A stretch of DNA of 64,000 nt from Arthrobacter pigmenti (GCF_011927905.1 NZ_JAATJL010000001.1:3224001-3288000), one strand, 5' to 3'; shown: positions 8,816-17,779, numbered from the stretch's first letter. A program made the numbers and translations. Notes: a model not told the origin generated them from the letters alone.

Positions 8816-10273
8816 ATGGATGAGCAGATGGGGATCTTCCTTTCCAACTTCAAGCGCCTCGCAGATCTTGCATCTGAACACACGCGGCTCAAAACTGCAG
8901 GCGAGTCCCTTCTGGACGCCCTCTCCGATTATCTTGGAGCGCCCGTCCAGGACCTTCCGGCAGTCAGCGAGGAAATCCCGGCGCACCGGTTCGTCGACGT
9001 CGATATCGCGGTGGATGAGATCAGCAGTCGCGACCCGGAGCGGCGGCTCATCGGCGTTGGAGGTGGCCAGCAGCGGCAACATGCTTCGTTCGCGGATCTC
9101 ATTCAGAATTCACTGATGCATTTCACGGTGCCGGTAGGTCAGCCCGACTTCGTCACGATCGACACCGGACCCACGACGCGCCGTGAGTCGCTCGGCTTCG
9201 GCATTTGGCTCTTCTCCTATGAAGGAGTGCGGCTCGCTGCCCTGCAGCGCAGCGCTAACCCACAATTCGGCAACAACAGTTCTACAGTGGAGGTTATCGG
9301 TGCCGATCGCGACGCCGCCTCAGCCTTCCTGAAGGAAATGCGAGAGCATCTGCAGGACCACAGCGTGATCAAGGGACAGGTGGTCTCCTTCACCAGAACG
9401 GACTACCACCCCGGGGCGGCAGGGGTCACCTTCCACGAGCGGCCCAGCGTTCGCTCTGATGAGGTGGTCCTGACTGCCGGTGTCCTTGAGCAGGTCGCCG
9501 CTCACGTGCTGGGAATCGCCGAGCATCGCGACGCAATCCTGTCGTACGGCCAGCACCTCAAGCGCGGGATCCTCCTCTACGGCCCGCCCGGAACAGGAAA
9601 GACGCACACAGTGCGCCACCTCCTCAGCGAAAGCAAGGGTACGACGGCGATCCTCCTCTCAGGAGGTTCACTTGCGTTCATTGCCGAGGCGGCAAAAATG
9701 GCCCGAGCTATGGCACCCTCGCTGGTGGTCCTCGAGGACGTTGACCTGATCGCGGAGGACCGAAGCTTCGGCCACGGCCCACAGCCCCTGCTGTTCGAGG
9801 TGCTGGACGCACTGGACGGGCTGGACAGCGACGTGGACGTGGCCTTTGTCCTCACCACCAACCGCGTGGACATGCTTGAGCGGGCGCTCGCGCAGCGGCC
9901 CGGTCGCGTGGATCTCGCCGTCGAAATTCCGCTGCCGGAAAGGAAAAGCCGTACAGCCCTGCTGGACCTCTACTCACCGAAGGGCAAGTTCAGTTCTGCA
10001 GCGATTGGTGAGGTCGCAGAGCGGACCGAAGGCACCACGGCCTCTTTTGCCAAGGAACTGACCCGGCGGACCGTTCTTCGCGCGGCTACGACCGGTGCCG
10101 AACTGTCCGATGAGCATCTGCTCGCCGAGGTCGACCTGATGATGTCCGAAGGCGAAGCGCTGACCCGAAGCCTGCTCGGTAGCGGACCAGCCAATGAACC
10201 GGAGGGGTTTCCTGGCGGACACTTTCCGGGCAGCGAAGGTTCAGCCTATGGGAGCAGTATCTCCTTCGAATAG
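8816..10273 (+). CDS. AAA+ ATPase (Cdc48/FtsH-type ATPase core)
   Basis: 485 residues. About 240 N-terminal residues without recognised domain (substrate or partner recognition inferred) precede one AAA+ module: Walker A GPPGTGKT at 256-263, Walker B VVLEDVD at 304-310, sensor-1 FVLTTNR, and arginine-finger-like RPGRVD. A second module and a peptidase domain are absent. The C-terminus after about 460 is Gly/Ser-rich. The protein probably remodels or unfolds a substrate. The next gene starts 25 bases downstream, so they may be co-transcribed. Confidence 0.9.
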   Translation: MDEQMGIFLSNFKRLADLASEHTRLKTAGESLLDALSDYLGAPVQDLPAVSEEIPAHRFVDVDIAVDEISSRDPERRLIGVGGGQQRQHASFADLIQNSLMHFTVPVGQPDFVTIDTGPTTRRESLGFGIWLFSYEGVRLAALQRSANPQFGNNSSTVEVIGADRDAASAFLKEMREHLQDHSVIKGQVVSFTRTDYHPGAAGVTFHERPSVRSDEVVLTAGVLEQVAAHVLGIAEHRDAILSYGQHLKRGILLYGPPGTGKTHTVRHLLSESKGTTAILLSGGSLAFIAEAAKMARAMAPSLVVLEDVDLIAEDRSFGHGPQPLLFEVLDALDGLDSDVDVAFVLTTNRVDMLERALAQRPGRVDLAVEIPLPERKSRTALLDLYSPKGKFSSAAIGEVAERTEGTTASFAKELTRRTVLRAATTGAELSDEHLLAEVDLMMSEGEALTRSLLGSGPANEPEGFPGGHFPGSEGSAYGSSISFE

Positions 10274-10298
10274 CTCGCTCGTGGGAGATCATAGGTGA

Positions 10299-10952
10299 GT
10301 GAGTACCACCGAGCAGCTCAGTATGGAATCCGAAGAGAGTACGTTCTCCGGAGTCTACGCCCGGCCGAGCAAGCCCAAGGCGACTGTTGTCATTGCGCAC
10401 GGCGCCGGCGCGGGAATGGACCATCCCTTCCTCACAGGTTTCAGCGACGCGATGAACGCGCTCAATTTTGCAACGCTCCGCTTCAACTTCCCGTACATCG
10501 ATCAGGGCAGGCGTTTCCCTGACCGTCCGCCGAAGGCGGTCGCCGCGTGGCGGCAGGCGATGCAGGAAGCGACAAGCCGCTCGGAAGGTCAACCGGTGTG
10601 GGCGTGCGGGAAGTCTTTCGGTGGGCGGATGGCATCGATGGCCGTCGCAGAGGGGATGACCTCTGCGGGTCTTATCTACCTCGGTTACCCTCTACACCCG
10701 CCGGGCAAGCCGGAAAAGATCCGCGACGCGCACTTGTACGGCATCGAAATTCCGATGCTGTTCCTGCAGGGCCGCAATGACGCGTTCGCCCGGCCAGAAC
10801 TGCTGGACGCCGTCGTCGCGAGAATCCCAACAGCCACGCTGCAGGCAGTGCCCGACGCCGATCACTCCTTCGCGATCAAGGGCAACAAGCGGAGCCAGCA
10901 GGAAATCGGCGCATCGCTCGCGCCCAGTGTGGCGGCATTCATCGCCCACTGA
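10299..10952 (+). CDS. Alpha/beta hydrolase (KANL3/Tex30, dienelactone-hydrolase-like)
   Basis: 217 residues from GTG 10299. The oxyanion region VVIAHGAGAGMDHPFL, nucleophile elbow GKSFGGRM (Ser at about 107), acidic residue in LQGRNDAFA and catalytic His in DADHSF make a complete triad. The HGAGAGMDHPF pattern is typical of the KANL3/Tex30-like hydrolase family of unknown substrate. It sits directly after the AAA+ ATPase. Confidence 0.88.
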   Translation: MSTTEQLSMESEESTFSGVYARPSKPKATVVIAHGAGAGMDHPFLTGFSDAMNALNFATLRFNFPYIDQGRRFPDRPPKAVAAWRQAMQEATSRSEGQPVWACGKSFGGRMASMAVAEGMTSAGLIYLGYPLHPPGKPEKIRDAHLYGIEIPMLFLQGRNDAFARPELLDAVVARIPTATLQAVPDADHSFAIKGNKRSQQEIGASLAPSVAAFIAH

Positions 10953-10981
10953 GGATCCACAGAAACGGCCCGGAGGTTCAC

Positions 10982-11010
10982 GCCTGCCGGTTCGAACCGG
11001 CAGGCCTGCC
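10982..11010. terminator. Perfect palindrome between convergent genes
   Basis: 24-bp perfect palindrome GCCTGCCGGTTC/GAACCGGCAGGC (10982-11005) overlapped by a second palindrome CGGCAGGCCTGCCG (10997-11010). It lies between the convergent hydrolase and LysR genes and probably ends transcription from both sides. No long T tract follows. Confidence 0.6.
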
Positions 11011-11050
11011 GCTAAGGGCAGTTTCTATCGGAGCCCCCGGAGCACGCCGA

Positions 11051-11944
11051 TCACGCGTGAGCCGCCTCCCGCAGAGCATCGAGCACCACCTGAATCAGGC
11101 GGGCACGCGGAGGGTGCATCCGGGCGTGGGCAACAATGCGCCGATGGACAGGAGGATCAGCGAGCGGCCGCACCACGAGCCCTTCCGAAAGTCCCACGAT
11201 CGCCATCCTCGGAAGAACCGTGATGCCGAGCCCGGCTGCGGCCAGGCTGATCGCCGCGTGATGGTCATCAAGGCGGGCCACGTAGCGCGGGATGAATCCT
11301 GCGCTCTGGCATGCGCGCGCAATAATCTGGCCGGTCGGGCCGTCATGCATATCGTGGTCGATCCAGGGCTGGTCGCTGAGCTCGCTGAGGGTGACAGCCG
11401 ATCCGGAAGCCAGCGGATGATCAGCCGGCAGCACCACACAGAACTCCTCCTCCGCGAGCACATGGCGCCGGTAGCCCTCCTGCTGTATACCCGTTCCCGC
11501 AACGGCTTCGTTGCGGACATCGACGTCAGACCGCTGCCGTCCTCCAGCTGGATTCAGTTCGTTACTGCTCATCTCAACAACGACGCCGGGAGACGCCGCA
11601 TGCAGCGCCCTCACCACGTGCGGCATCCACGCCTGCGCAACTGAGGCGAAGCAGGCGATCGCTATCCGTTCGGCTCTTCCCTCGCGGAGATCCGTCACAG
11701 TTCGCCCAAGCTGTTCCAGGCTGACGAGGGCGTCCTCGCTGGCGTCGGCTAGATGGCGGGCTGCCGGCGTCGGTTCGATTCCCCGACCACTCTTCTCGAA
11801 CAGCACCAGCCCCGTCTGCCGCGCCAGGCCCTGGAGGTGCTGACTGACGGTGGCCGGTGCGAGGTGCAGGCTGCGCGCAGCGGCATGGACCGAGCCGGCC
11901 GCGATCACCGAACGAAGAATGGTCAGGCGATGCGGATCCAGCAT
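11051..11944 (-). CDS. LysR-family transcriptional regulator
   Basis: 297 residues. N-terminal winged helix (LTILRSVIAAGSVHAAARSLHLAPATVSQHLQGL, residues 7-40) and a linker helix lead to a type 2 periplasmic-binding-like effector domain (about 90-290). The gene is divergent from a LysE-type exporter with an 82-bp gap, the standard layout for a LysR activator of an amino-acid exporter (compare LysG/LysE, ArgP/ArgO). The inducer is unknown. Confidence 0.93.
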   Translation of the reverse strand: MLDPHRLTILRSVIAAGSVHAAARSLHLAPATVSQHLQGLARQTGLVLFEKSGRGIEPTPAARHLADASEDALVSLEQLGRTVTDLREGRAERIAIACFASVAQAWMPHVVRALHAASPGVVVEMSSNELNPAGGRQRSDVDVRNEAVAGTGIQQEGYRRHVLAEEEFCVVLPADHPLASGSAVTLSELSDQPWIDHDMHDGPTGQIIARACQSAGFIPRYVARLDDHHAAISLAAAGLGITVLPRMAIVGLSEGLVVRPLADPPVHRRIVAHARMHPPRARLIQVVLDALREAAHA

Positions 11945-12026
11945 AGGTCGATTGTACGGTTTCGCCTGACGGTCCGCCGTAAATATTTGCTAGTGCGAAA
12001 GTATCCCGAACTGTCATCGTGGACAT

Positions 12027-12725
12027 ATGAACGCTTCGAGCTACCTCGCCCTCCTCGGCGTAGCCATCGTCCTCGCCCTAACGCCCGGTCCGGACACCAT
12101 GGTGACGCTCAGCAACGCCCTCCGGGACCGGCGGGCAGGATTGCTGTCCGCACTCGGCACAACGGTGGGCGTGTTCGGCTGGGCGGCGCTTGTCGCCGTC
12201 GGGGTAGCGGCGTTCCTCGAGGACTCACCGCTGGCCTTCCAGACCCTGCGCCTCCTCGGCGGCGTGTACCTCCTCTATCTGGGCTACCGCGCGGTGTCCG
12301 TCCACTACTCGGCGAAGGGTCCTGCGCACGAACCAGTTCCAGCAGGCGGCGCCGCGACACACAGTACCGGCACGACGACGACGGCAGTCCAGACCCGCCC
12401 GCAGGTTCGCCGCGCCGCGCGGTCCGGCTTCATCGCCGGGCTGCTCTGCTGCCTCACCAATCCGAAGACCGGCCTCTTCTTCCTGGCACTGCTTCCTCAG
12501 TTCACGCCACCCGGCGCGGGGGCGCTGTTCGTCGTCGTCGTAATGGGCGGCACGGTGGCCGCGACGCTCGGGATCTACCTTGTGGGCGTTGCCCTTGCCG
12601 CACACACGGCGAGCAGGTGGCTGGGCCGTGCGAGCGTGACCCGGTGGATCGACCTGGGCTCCGGCGTCGTCTTCGGGCTTCTCGGCCTGATGGTTGCGGG
12701 GCCGGTGGTGATCTCCTGGTTCTGA
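12027..12725 (+). CDS. LysE/RhtB-family amino-acid exporter
   Basis: 232 residues with six hydrophobic helices. The N-terminal signature LALTPGPDTMVTLSNALRDRRAGLL and the central GFIAGLLCCLTNPKTGLFFLALLPQF are hallmark LysE/RhtB motifs. A 35-residue hydrophilic loop rich in Thr/Ala (about 100-130) separates helices 3 and 4. It exports amino acids or homoserine-lactone-like compounds by proton antiport. Expression is probably controlled by the divergent LysR gene. Confidence 0.93.
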   Translation: MNASSYLALLGVAIVLALTPGPDTMVTLSNALRDRRAGLLSALGTTVGVFGWAALVAVGVAAFLEDSPLAFQTLRLLGGVYLLYLGYRAVSVHYSAKGPAHEPVPAGGAATHSTGTTTTAVQTRPQVRRAARSGFIAGLLCCLTNPKTGLFFLALLPQFTPPGAGALFVVVVMGGTVAATLGIYLVGVALAAHTASRWLGRASVTRWIDLGSGVVFGLLGLMVAGPVVISWF

Positions 12726-12807
12726 CACGGTTACAACTGGGCCTCAAACCCGCAGCGTGGCAGGTCAGCCGTATCGCGGACAGTGCGAGCCGATGCACAC
12801 TGAACCC

Positions 12808-13263
12808 ATGCGGAGAGTCAGCGCGGGAGTGCTCATTGCGCTCGGTGCTGCGCTGGGAACATCGGGGTGCAGCGGCGAGACCGTTTCCGGCGCCTGTGCC
12901 GACTGGGTGTTGTTCGAAACGCCGCAGGACCTGTTCGACCACGCGCCCCTGGTGCTGGTGGGGCGCCCCATCGCCGAAGACGGACAGCAGCGCATCTACG
13001 GCTACGACGCCCAGATCCATGTTGTCAGCATCGAGAAGATACTCAAGGGGGACATAGAGCAGGACGAGATCCGCATTGCGTCCATGCCGCAAACCTGCAC
13101 CGATGTCAGCGTCGTCTACCCTCGGGGTGATCCGCTGGACATCGACCAGAGGGTGATCATCTTCGCGTCGGAGCAGGAGGGACAGTGGTTCACGATCACA
13201 CCTGAACAGGGAGTTCTCAGCTTCGCCGAAGGAGAGGAACTACCCTTCTCAGTTGGTCCGTGA
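12808..13263 (+). CDS. Putative lipoprotein of unknown function
   Basis: 151 residues. The start at 12808 gives a lipoprotein signal: MRRV, a hydrophobic stretch SAGVLIALGAALG, and TSGCSG with the candidate lipidated Cys at about 20. The -3 position is Thr rather than the usual Leu, so lipidation is probable, not certain. The mature part (VLVGRPIAEDG, YDAQIHVVSIEKILKG, VIIFASEQEG) resembles small beta-rich secreted proteins of the TIMP-like/OB type in which two cysteines pair. No recognised partner. Confidence 0.7.
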   Translation: MRRVSAGVLIALGAALGTSGCSGETVSGACADWVLFETPQDLFDHAPLVLVGRPIAEDGQQRIYGYDAQIHVVSIEKILKGDIEQDEIRIASMPQTCTDVSVVYPRGDPLDIDQRVIIFASEQEGQWFTITPEQGVLSFAEGEELPFSVGP

Positions 13264-13289
13264 GCCCTGCGATCAAACACGCAGGCCCT

Positions 13290-13322
13290 ATTCACCTGAT
13301 CGTCACCAAACTGTCAGTTGCC
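13290..13322 (+). promoter_or_regulatory. Possible PHO box (PhoP direct repeats)
   Basis: Two adjacent 11-base units ATTCACCTGAT (13290-13300) and CGTCACCAAAC (13301-13311) match the TTCACC-type direct-repeat units bound by PhoP in actinomycetes, with a weaker third unit TGTCAGTTGCC. The site precedes a secreted phosphoesterase by about 75-105 bp, which fits phosphate-starvation control. Confidence 0.45.
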
Positions 13323-13395
13323 TGACCACACGAGGCCAACGGACGTCCCTAGCGTGAGGAGCGCGACATCACTCTCACGCGAAAGGTACTTCCGC

Positions 13396-15414
13396 ATGAC
13401 GCCTCGAACTATCGGCAAACGCACCCTCGCAGGTGCGGCAGCCGCCGTCGTACTCATTCCTGCCACCTTCCTCAGCCTGCAGGTGGCCACGGCAAAGGAG
13501 AAGCCGGAGCCGCCCATCGACCCCACCGCCTACGTGGGCGGTCCGCAGATCATCCCGGCAACCGGCGAGCCGGACAACGTGCTGCGCGGCGCCGTCTTCG
13601 ACGACGCCAATAAGGACAGCATCCGCCAACCTAGGGAAAAGGGCATCGAAGGGGTTGCTGTTTCGAACGGCCGGGACGTTGTCCTCACTGACAGGTTGGG
13701 CCATTACAAGCTGACAGTCGACGACGGCGACACCGTCTTCATCACCAAGCCCGCCCGCTGGGACACCCCGGTTGACAAGACGAACTTCGCACAGTTCCAC
13801 TACCACCATTCGCCGGACGGCACGGAGCAGAACCTGCGGTTCGGCGGCCTGGAGCCCACCGGTCCGCTTCCGAAGGCCATCAATTTCCCGCTCGCCAAGA
13901 ACAAGGCGAGCGCCGGGAACGTAACCTGCGGCATCCTCGGTGACGTGCAGACGTACTCCAACCAGGAGATCAGCTTCGCGCGGACGGGACTGGTTCGTGA
14001 TCTGTCCCAGCGTGAGGACCTGGACGCCTGCGGGCTTCTGCTGCTCGGCGATGTGGCGGGCGATGACCTCGGCATGTATCCGCGGCTGAAGGAGAACCTG
14101 TCCGCTGCCGGCGCGCCGATTCGCGCGGTTCCGGGCAACCACGACTACGACATCGATGCGACCAGCGACGAGTGGTCCTTCGATACCTTCCGCCAGCACG
14201 TTGGGCCCACGAACTTCTCTTACGACGTCGGCCAGCTGCACATCATCGGCCTCGACAACGTGCGCTACCCCTGCACCCCGGCGGACAACGAGGACGGCAA
14301 GCACTCGTTCTGCAATGACCCGGAGAACAAACCGGCCTACAACGGCAAGCTTGGCGAGGAGACCCTTGGCTGGATCGAGGCGGACCTGAAGAACGTGCCG
14401 ATGGACAAGCGCGTGGTCATCGCGACTCACATTCCGCTGGTCTCGCACGCGGACATGACCAGCCCGAAGCACCAGACCGACGACGTCCTGAAGCTCTACG
14501 AACTGCTGGAGGGCCGCGAAGCGCTCTCACTATCCGGGCACACCCACTCACTGGAGAACCTGACTGCGGGTTCCTCGTTCGGCCCGTGGAAGGAAGCCGT
14601 GGGCGTGGGTTCGATTCCGTTCGACCACATTGTTGCCGGCGCACCGAGCGGTGACTGGTACTCCGGCGACATCAATCTGGACGGCGTCCCCAACGGCATC
14701 CAGCGCGACGGCGCCCTCCCCGGCTTCCTCACCCTGGAGACCGACGGCGCGTCCTACGTTGACACCTTCCATGCGACCGGGCGCGACGACGACCAGATGG
14801 CCCTTGCCGTCAATTCGCCGCACTTCCGCGACTGGTTCCAGACCCTCATGGATTGGCGCGCCGACACACCCTACAGCGACACCGACGCTGTGCCGCCGGT
14901 AGCACTTGGTGACCTCGGCGATCCCGGCATGGTCACGCCGCCGGACCTTGCGGATGGAACGTGGCTCACTGCCAACATCTGGAACGGCACCAAGGAATCC
15001 TCGGTGAGCGTCTCGATTGACGGCGGTGCACCTGTCTCGGCGACGCACACCCAGCCGGCCACCGGCGAAGGCCAACTCTCCGGTGCCGAGTATGCCGATC
15101 CGTACGCAGCCATCCGCCAACTGCAGGTTGCGCGCTTTGCGTTCGAATCGACGTCGGGCAACCCGGAGGCGCAGGGATTCAGTCTGTATGCGGGCAGCCA
15201 GTACGGACCATCGGCGCCGCGTCCGGGTAACAACATCGCCCAGACGATGTCGCACATGTGGCGTTTCGAACTTCCCGGGGACCTGGAGGTGGGCGTCCAT
15301 ACCGCTGACATAACGACGACGGACCGCCACGGCCGAACCTTCACGGAAACCCTGGTGTTCGAGGTTGTCGAGGAACGTCCGCAGCAGAACTTCCGCTCGG
15401 AAGTCTTCGACTGA
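13396..15414 (+). CDS. Secreted calcineurin-like metallophosphoesterase, three-domain
   Basis: 672 residues. The signal peptide ends near ATA-KEK (about 34). An N-terminal beta domain (about 50-155; GAVFDDANKDSIRQPREKGIEGVAVSNG, SpaA/Cna-like) precedes the catalytic domain with metal-binding motifs LGDVQ, LLLGDVAGDD, GNHDYD (about 247), ATHIPL and SGHTHS (about 380). A C-terminal beta domain (about 490-670) completes the plan of metallophosphoesterase N/C-domain proteins. The start at 13396 is chosen because GAAAGG-like GAAAGGT lies upstream and a signal peptide follows at once. It likely hydrolyses phosphomonoesters or diesters outside the cell; a possible PHO box lies upstream. Confidence 0.9.
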   Translation: MTPRTIGKRTLAGAAAAVVLIPATFLSLQVATAKEKPEPPIDPTAYVGGPQIIPATGEPDNVLRGAVFDDANKDSIRQPREKGIEGVAVSNGRDVVLTDRLGHYKLTVDDGDTVFITKPARWDTPVDKTNFAQFHYHHSPDGTEQNLRFGGLEPTGPLPKAINFPLAKNKASAGNVTCGILGDVQTYSNQEISFARTGLVRDLSQREDLDACGLLLLGDVAGDDLGMYPRLKENLSAAGAPIRAVPGNHDYDIDATSDEWSFDTFRQHVGPTNFSYDVGQLHIIGLDNVRYPCTPADNEDGKHSFCNDPENKPAYNGKLGEETLGWIEADLKNVPMDKRVVIATHIPLVSHADMTSPKHQTDDVLKLYELLEGREALSLSGHTHSLENLTAGSSFGPWKEAVGVGSIPFDHIVAGAPSGDWYSGDINLDGVPNGIQRDGALPGFLTLETDGASYVDTFHATGRDDDQMALAVNSPHFRDWFQTLMDWRADTPYSDTDAVPPVALGDLGDPGMVTPPDLADGTWLTANIWNGTKESSVSVSIDGGAPVSATHTQPATGEGQLSGAEYADPYAAIRQLQVARFAFESTSGNPEAQGFSLYAGSQYGPSAPRPGNNIAQTMSHMWRFELPGDLEVGVHTADITTTDRHGRTFTETLVFEVVEERPQQNFRSEVFD

Positions 15415-15425
15415 CGCCCTGAGCA

Positions 15426-15464
15426 GGATCGCGCCCCGGTCCGCTTTGGGCCGGGGCGCGATCC
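15426..15464. terminator. Strong hairpin terminator between convergent genes
   Basis: Arms GGATCGCGCCCCGG and CCGGGGCGCGATCC pair perfectly around a short loop; CTTT follows. It lies between the phosphoesterase and the convergent small gene at 15480, so it can serve both. Confidence 0.8.
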
Positions 15465-15479
15465 TTTAGGTGGCCGCCG

Positions 15480-15755
15480 CTAGCGGTTCACGAGCTTGAA
15501 GAACGTGCTTGATTCACCGCTCGCCTTTTCCTCCTGGTACAGGAAAGCGAGCTTGTTGTCATCGAACTTCTCAAACCATTCATCCCAGCTGATGTGTTCG
15601 AGGCTGTCCTCGCCTGCGCCTCCGGGGAAGTCGATACGTAGGACTCCGGCGTCGTCATTGCCCTCCGTTCCCTTGACGCTGGCAGGCTTGCCGTCGTTGC
15701 TCTCGACCCATTTGCGGATCTCGTCATGGTCGGTGGTTGTCTGCGACGATGCCAT
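15480..15755 (-). CDS. Conserved small acidic protein of unknown function
   Basis: 91 residues, acidic, ending SSTFFKLVNR. AGGAGAAACC precedes the ATG at 15755. The pattern VLRIDFPGG, LEHISWDEWFEKFDDNKLAFLYQEE is a short conserved actinobacterial protein sometimes mislabelled as a glucan-branching enzyme; no such domain is present. The AAGTACCCTTACTA element 28 bases upstream is shared with the AI-2E gene, hinting at common, perhaps stress-related, control. Confidence 0.8.
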   Translation of the reverse strand: MASSQTTTDHDEIRKWVESNDGKPASVKGTEGNDDAGVLRIDFPGGAGEDSLEHISWDEWFEKFDDNKLAFLYQEEKASGESSTFFKLVNR

Positions 15756-15783
15756 GGTTTCTCCTCATGCTCCGGAAAGTACA

Positions 15784-15797
15784 AAGTACCCTTACTA
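15784..15797 (-). promoter_or_regulatory. AAGTACCCTTACTA element upstream of the small acidic protein
   Basis: Second copy of the AAGTAYSCTTASTA word, 28 bases upstream of the ATG at 15755; see 3629-3642. Confidence 0.4.
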
Positions 15798-15864
15798 AAA
15801 TACGCACCTCAGTTCCACGCATCAACCCCTCGTTGAAGCGCGCGAGCTTCGTTACTGTGAACCC

Positions 15865-16602
15865 ATGACTAGCCCGCTCGACCTGACAGTTCTTCCCGCG
15901 TCGGCCGACGCACCGCAGCCATCTCCGGCCGTCCTCGTCCTTCCCGGCGGCGGGTATGGAATGACTGCCGCCCATGAAGCCGAGCCGGTAGCGGAATGGC
16001 TCGCCGCGATGGGTATTCACGCTTTCGTTCTTCACTACCAGGTTGCTCCAGCCAGGCACCCTGCCCCGCTAACCGATGCCAAAGCAGCGATGCTCCGTAT
16101 CCGGGAGGGCGCGCACGGGCTGCCGGTCGAAATCAACCGAGTGGGTGTACTGGGCTTTTCCGCAGGCGGGCATCTGGCGGCGTCCCTCTCCACGGCCACC
16201 TCCTGTGGTGACCCGCAGCTTGACGTGCCCGAGGCCGTGCCTAATTTGTCCATCCTCTGCTATCCCGTCATTTCCTTCATGGACGCCGTTCACCAGGGAA
16301 GCATCGACAACCTGCTCGGCAACGCGCCGTCGTCGGACCTGCTTCGCCAACTTTCGCCGGAGCTGAACGTGTCCGCAGCAACGCCGCCGTCGTTCCTTTG
16401 GCATACGGCCGACGACGACGCCGTGCCGGTCGAGCACAGTCTCGCCTATATGCGCGCGCTGGTCCGGGAGGGAGTACCCGCGGAGCTGCACGTCTTCCCT
16501 CACGGCGCCCACGGGCTGGGGCTCGCGCTTGAAGAGTCCGGTCCGGATCAATGGACAGACCTGTGCGAACAATGGCTCACACGGCAAGGATGGCTGAAGT
16601 AG
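15865..16602 (+). CDS. Alpha/beta hydrolase (carbohydrate-esterase/BD-FAE-like)
   Basis: 245 residues. The oxyanion motif VLPGGGYGMTAAHEAEP, nucleophile elbow GFSAGGHLA (Ser at about 98), Asp in HTADDDAVP and His in FPHGAHGLGLA form an esterase triad. The LPGGGY start and the overall order match the small acetylxylan-esterase/BD-FAE-like hydrolases that remove acyl groups from sugars. The stop overlaps the next gene's GTG by one base (TAGTG). Confidence 0.9.
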   Translation: MTSPLDLTVLPASADAPQPSPAVLVLPGGGYGMTAAHEAEPVAEWLAAMGIHAFVLHYQVAPARHPAPLTDAKAAMLRIREGAHGLPVEINRVGVLGFSAGGHLAASLSTATSCGDPQLDVPEAVPNLSILCYPVISFMDAVHQGSIDNLLGNAPSSDLLRQLSPELNVSAATPPSFLWHTADDDAVPVEHSLAYMRALVREGVPAELHVFPHGAHGLGLALEESGPDQWTDLCEQWLTRQGWLK

Positions 16603-17162
16603 TGGCGAAGCTGATTTACTCCATGATCGGTTCGCTGGATGGATACATTGCCGACGCGAACGGCAATTTCGACTGGGCCGAACCGGACGAAGAGATACTC
16701 GCCTACATCAACGCACAGGAACGCCCGATAGGGACCTACCTTTACGGACGGCGGATCTACGAGCTGATGACCGTGTGGGAAACAGCTCCCGTTTCCGTTG
16801 CCGACTCCCCTGCCGCCATGGAGTATGCCGAGATCTGGCAGGCGGCCAGCAAGATCGTCTACTCAACCAGCCTGCAGGACATTACGACGACGAAAACCCG
16901 GCTTGAGCGCTCGTTCGAGCCTGCTGCTGTGGAGAAGTTGAAGCGGACTGCGTCAGCGGACATCGGCATCGGTGGGCCGACGCTCGGCGTTCATGCCTTC
17001 CGTGCCGGGCTTATCGATGAGGTGTATTTGCTGCTGCTGCCGGTGATCATTGGAGGCGGTCTGAGCCTTTTCCCGCGGGATGTTCGGCTGGACCTTCAGC
17101 TCAAGGACACCCAGCGGTTCGCGAACGGTACGTTGGCTTTGCAGTACGACGTCGGTCGCTGA
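16602..17162 (+). CDS. Dihydrofolate reductase-family (RibD C-terminal domain) reductase
   Basis: 186 residues from GTG 16602, giving the typical N-terminus AKLIYSMIGSLDGYIADANG; AAGGA lies 11 bases upstream, while the alternative ATG at 16590 overlaps that site. NADPH-binding motifs GRRIYELMTVWE and DIGIGGPTLGVHAFRAGLIDEVYLLLLPVIIGGGLSLF are characteristic. Such proteins are NADPH-dependent reductases of uncertain substrate. It is coupled to the preceding hydrolase. Confidence 0.9.
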   Translation: MAKLIYSMIGSLDGYIADANGNFDWAEPDEEILAYINAQERPIGTYLYGRRIYELMTVWETAPVSVADSPAAMEYAEIWQAASKIVYSTSLQDITTTKTRLERSFEPAAVEKLKRTASADIGIGGPTLGVHAFRAGLIDEVYLLLLPVIIGGGLSLFPRDVRLDLQLKDTQRFANGTLALQYDVGR

Positions 17163-17170
17163 GTCCGCGT

Positions 17171-17779
17171 TCAGGCGGGCTCGTCCGGTTCCGTCGACTT
17201 CAGGAAGATTGTTGTCCGGTGAAATTCACGGGCCAGAAGAACAAACGCAGCGGCGTACAGGGCGATAACCAGGCCGTAAAGCAGTCCCAGTGCGTCTGAT
17301 GCTCTGAAGACTTGGGGCAGGAAAGCCAATATGAATCCTGGCGCGATAAGCAGTTGCAGTGCGTGGCCCTGCCGCATCTGTATGGCCAACCCGCGAGCCA
17401 CGATGCGTTCGTCTCCGTCTGCAGGCACCGAACCGTGAATCTGCCTGCGGCCGCGCTTCGACTCTCCTTTGCTGACCAGGTAATGGATCGATGGCTCATC
17501 CGGTGTCACGAGAGGGCTCACCTTTTTCGACGAGTACACGAACCCGCTGATCATTACGGCAAGCCCGGAGAGCATCACTCCAATCCCGAAGAAGAGCCAG
17601 TCAGCGCGCCCGGAAATGACCACCCCGACAATCCAGACCACAATTACCGACACGATCACGACCAGCGGAAAGACGGTGAGGTAGTAACGCTTCACGGCTG
17701 CTGAGATGCCATGGTCCTGAAGGCCGCCAGCGAGCCGCACGGCGCGGTTCCATCCGCCGGAATGCTCGATCAGTTCCAC
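17171..17779 (-). CDS. Four-helix membrane protein of unknown function
   Basis: 202 residues. Helices by eye: YYLTVFPLVVIVSVIVVWIVGVV, ADWLFFGIGVMLSGLAVMISGFV, ALQLLIAPGFILAFLPQVF and ALGLLYGLVIALYAAAFVLLA; a cytoplasmic loop carries GESKRGRRQIHGSVPADGDERIVARGLA. Its stop lies 8 bases from the convergent reductase stop. No family recognised. Confidence 0.7.
   Translation of the reverse strand: MELIEHSGGWNRAVRLAGGLQDHGISAAVKRYYLTVFPLVVIVSVIVVWIVGVVISGRADWLFFGIGVMLSGLAVMISGFVYSSKKVSPLVTPDEPSIHYLVSKGESKRGRRQIHGSVPADGDERIVARGLAIQMRQGHALQLLIAPGFILAFLPQVFRASDALGLLYGLVIALYAAAFVLLAREFHRTTIFLKSTEPDEPA

Noticed and set aside
10982-11005. tRNA-like T-arm GGTTCGAACC
   Set aside because: The sequence is the middle of a perfect palindrome between convergent genes; no acceptor stem, D arm or anticodon arm can be folded around it.
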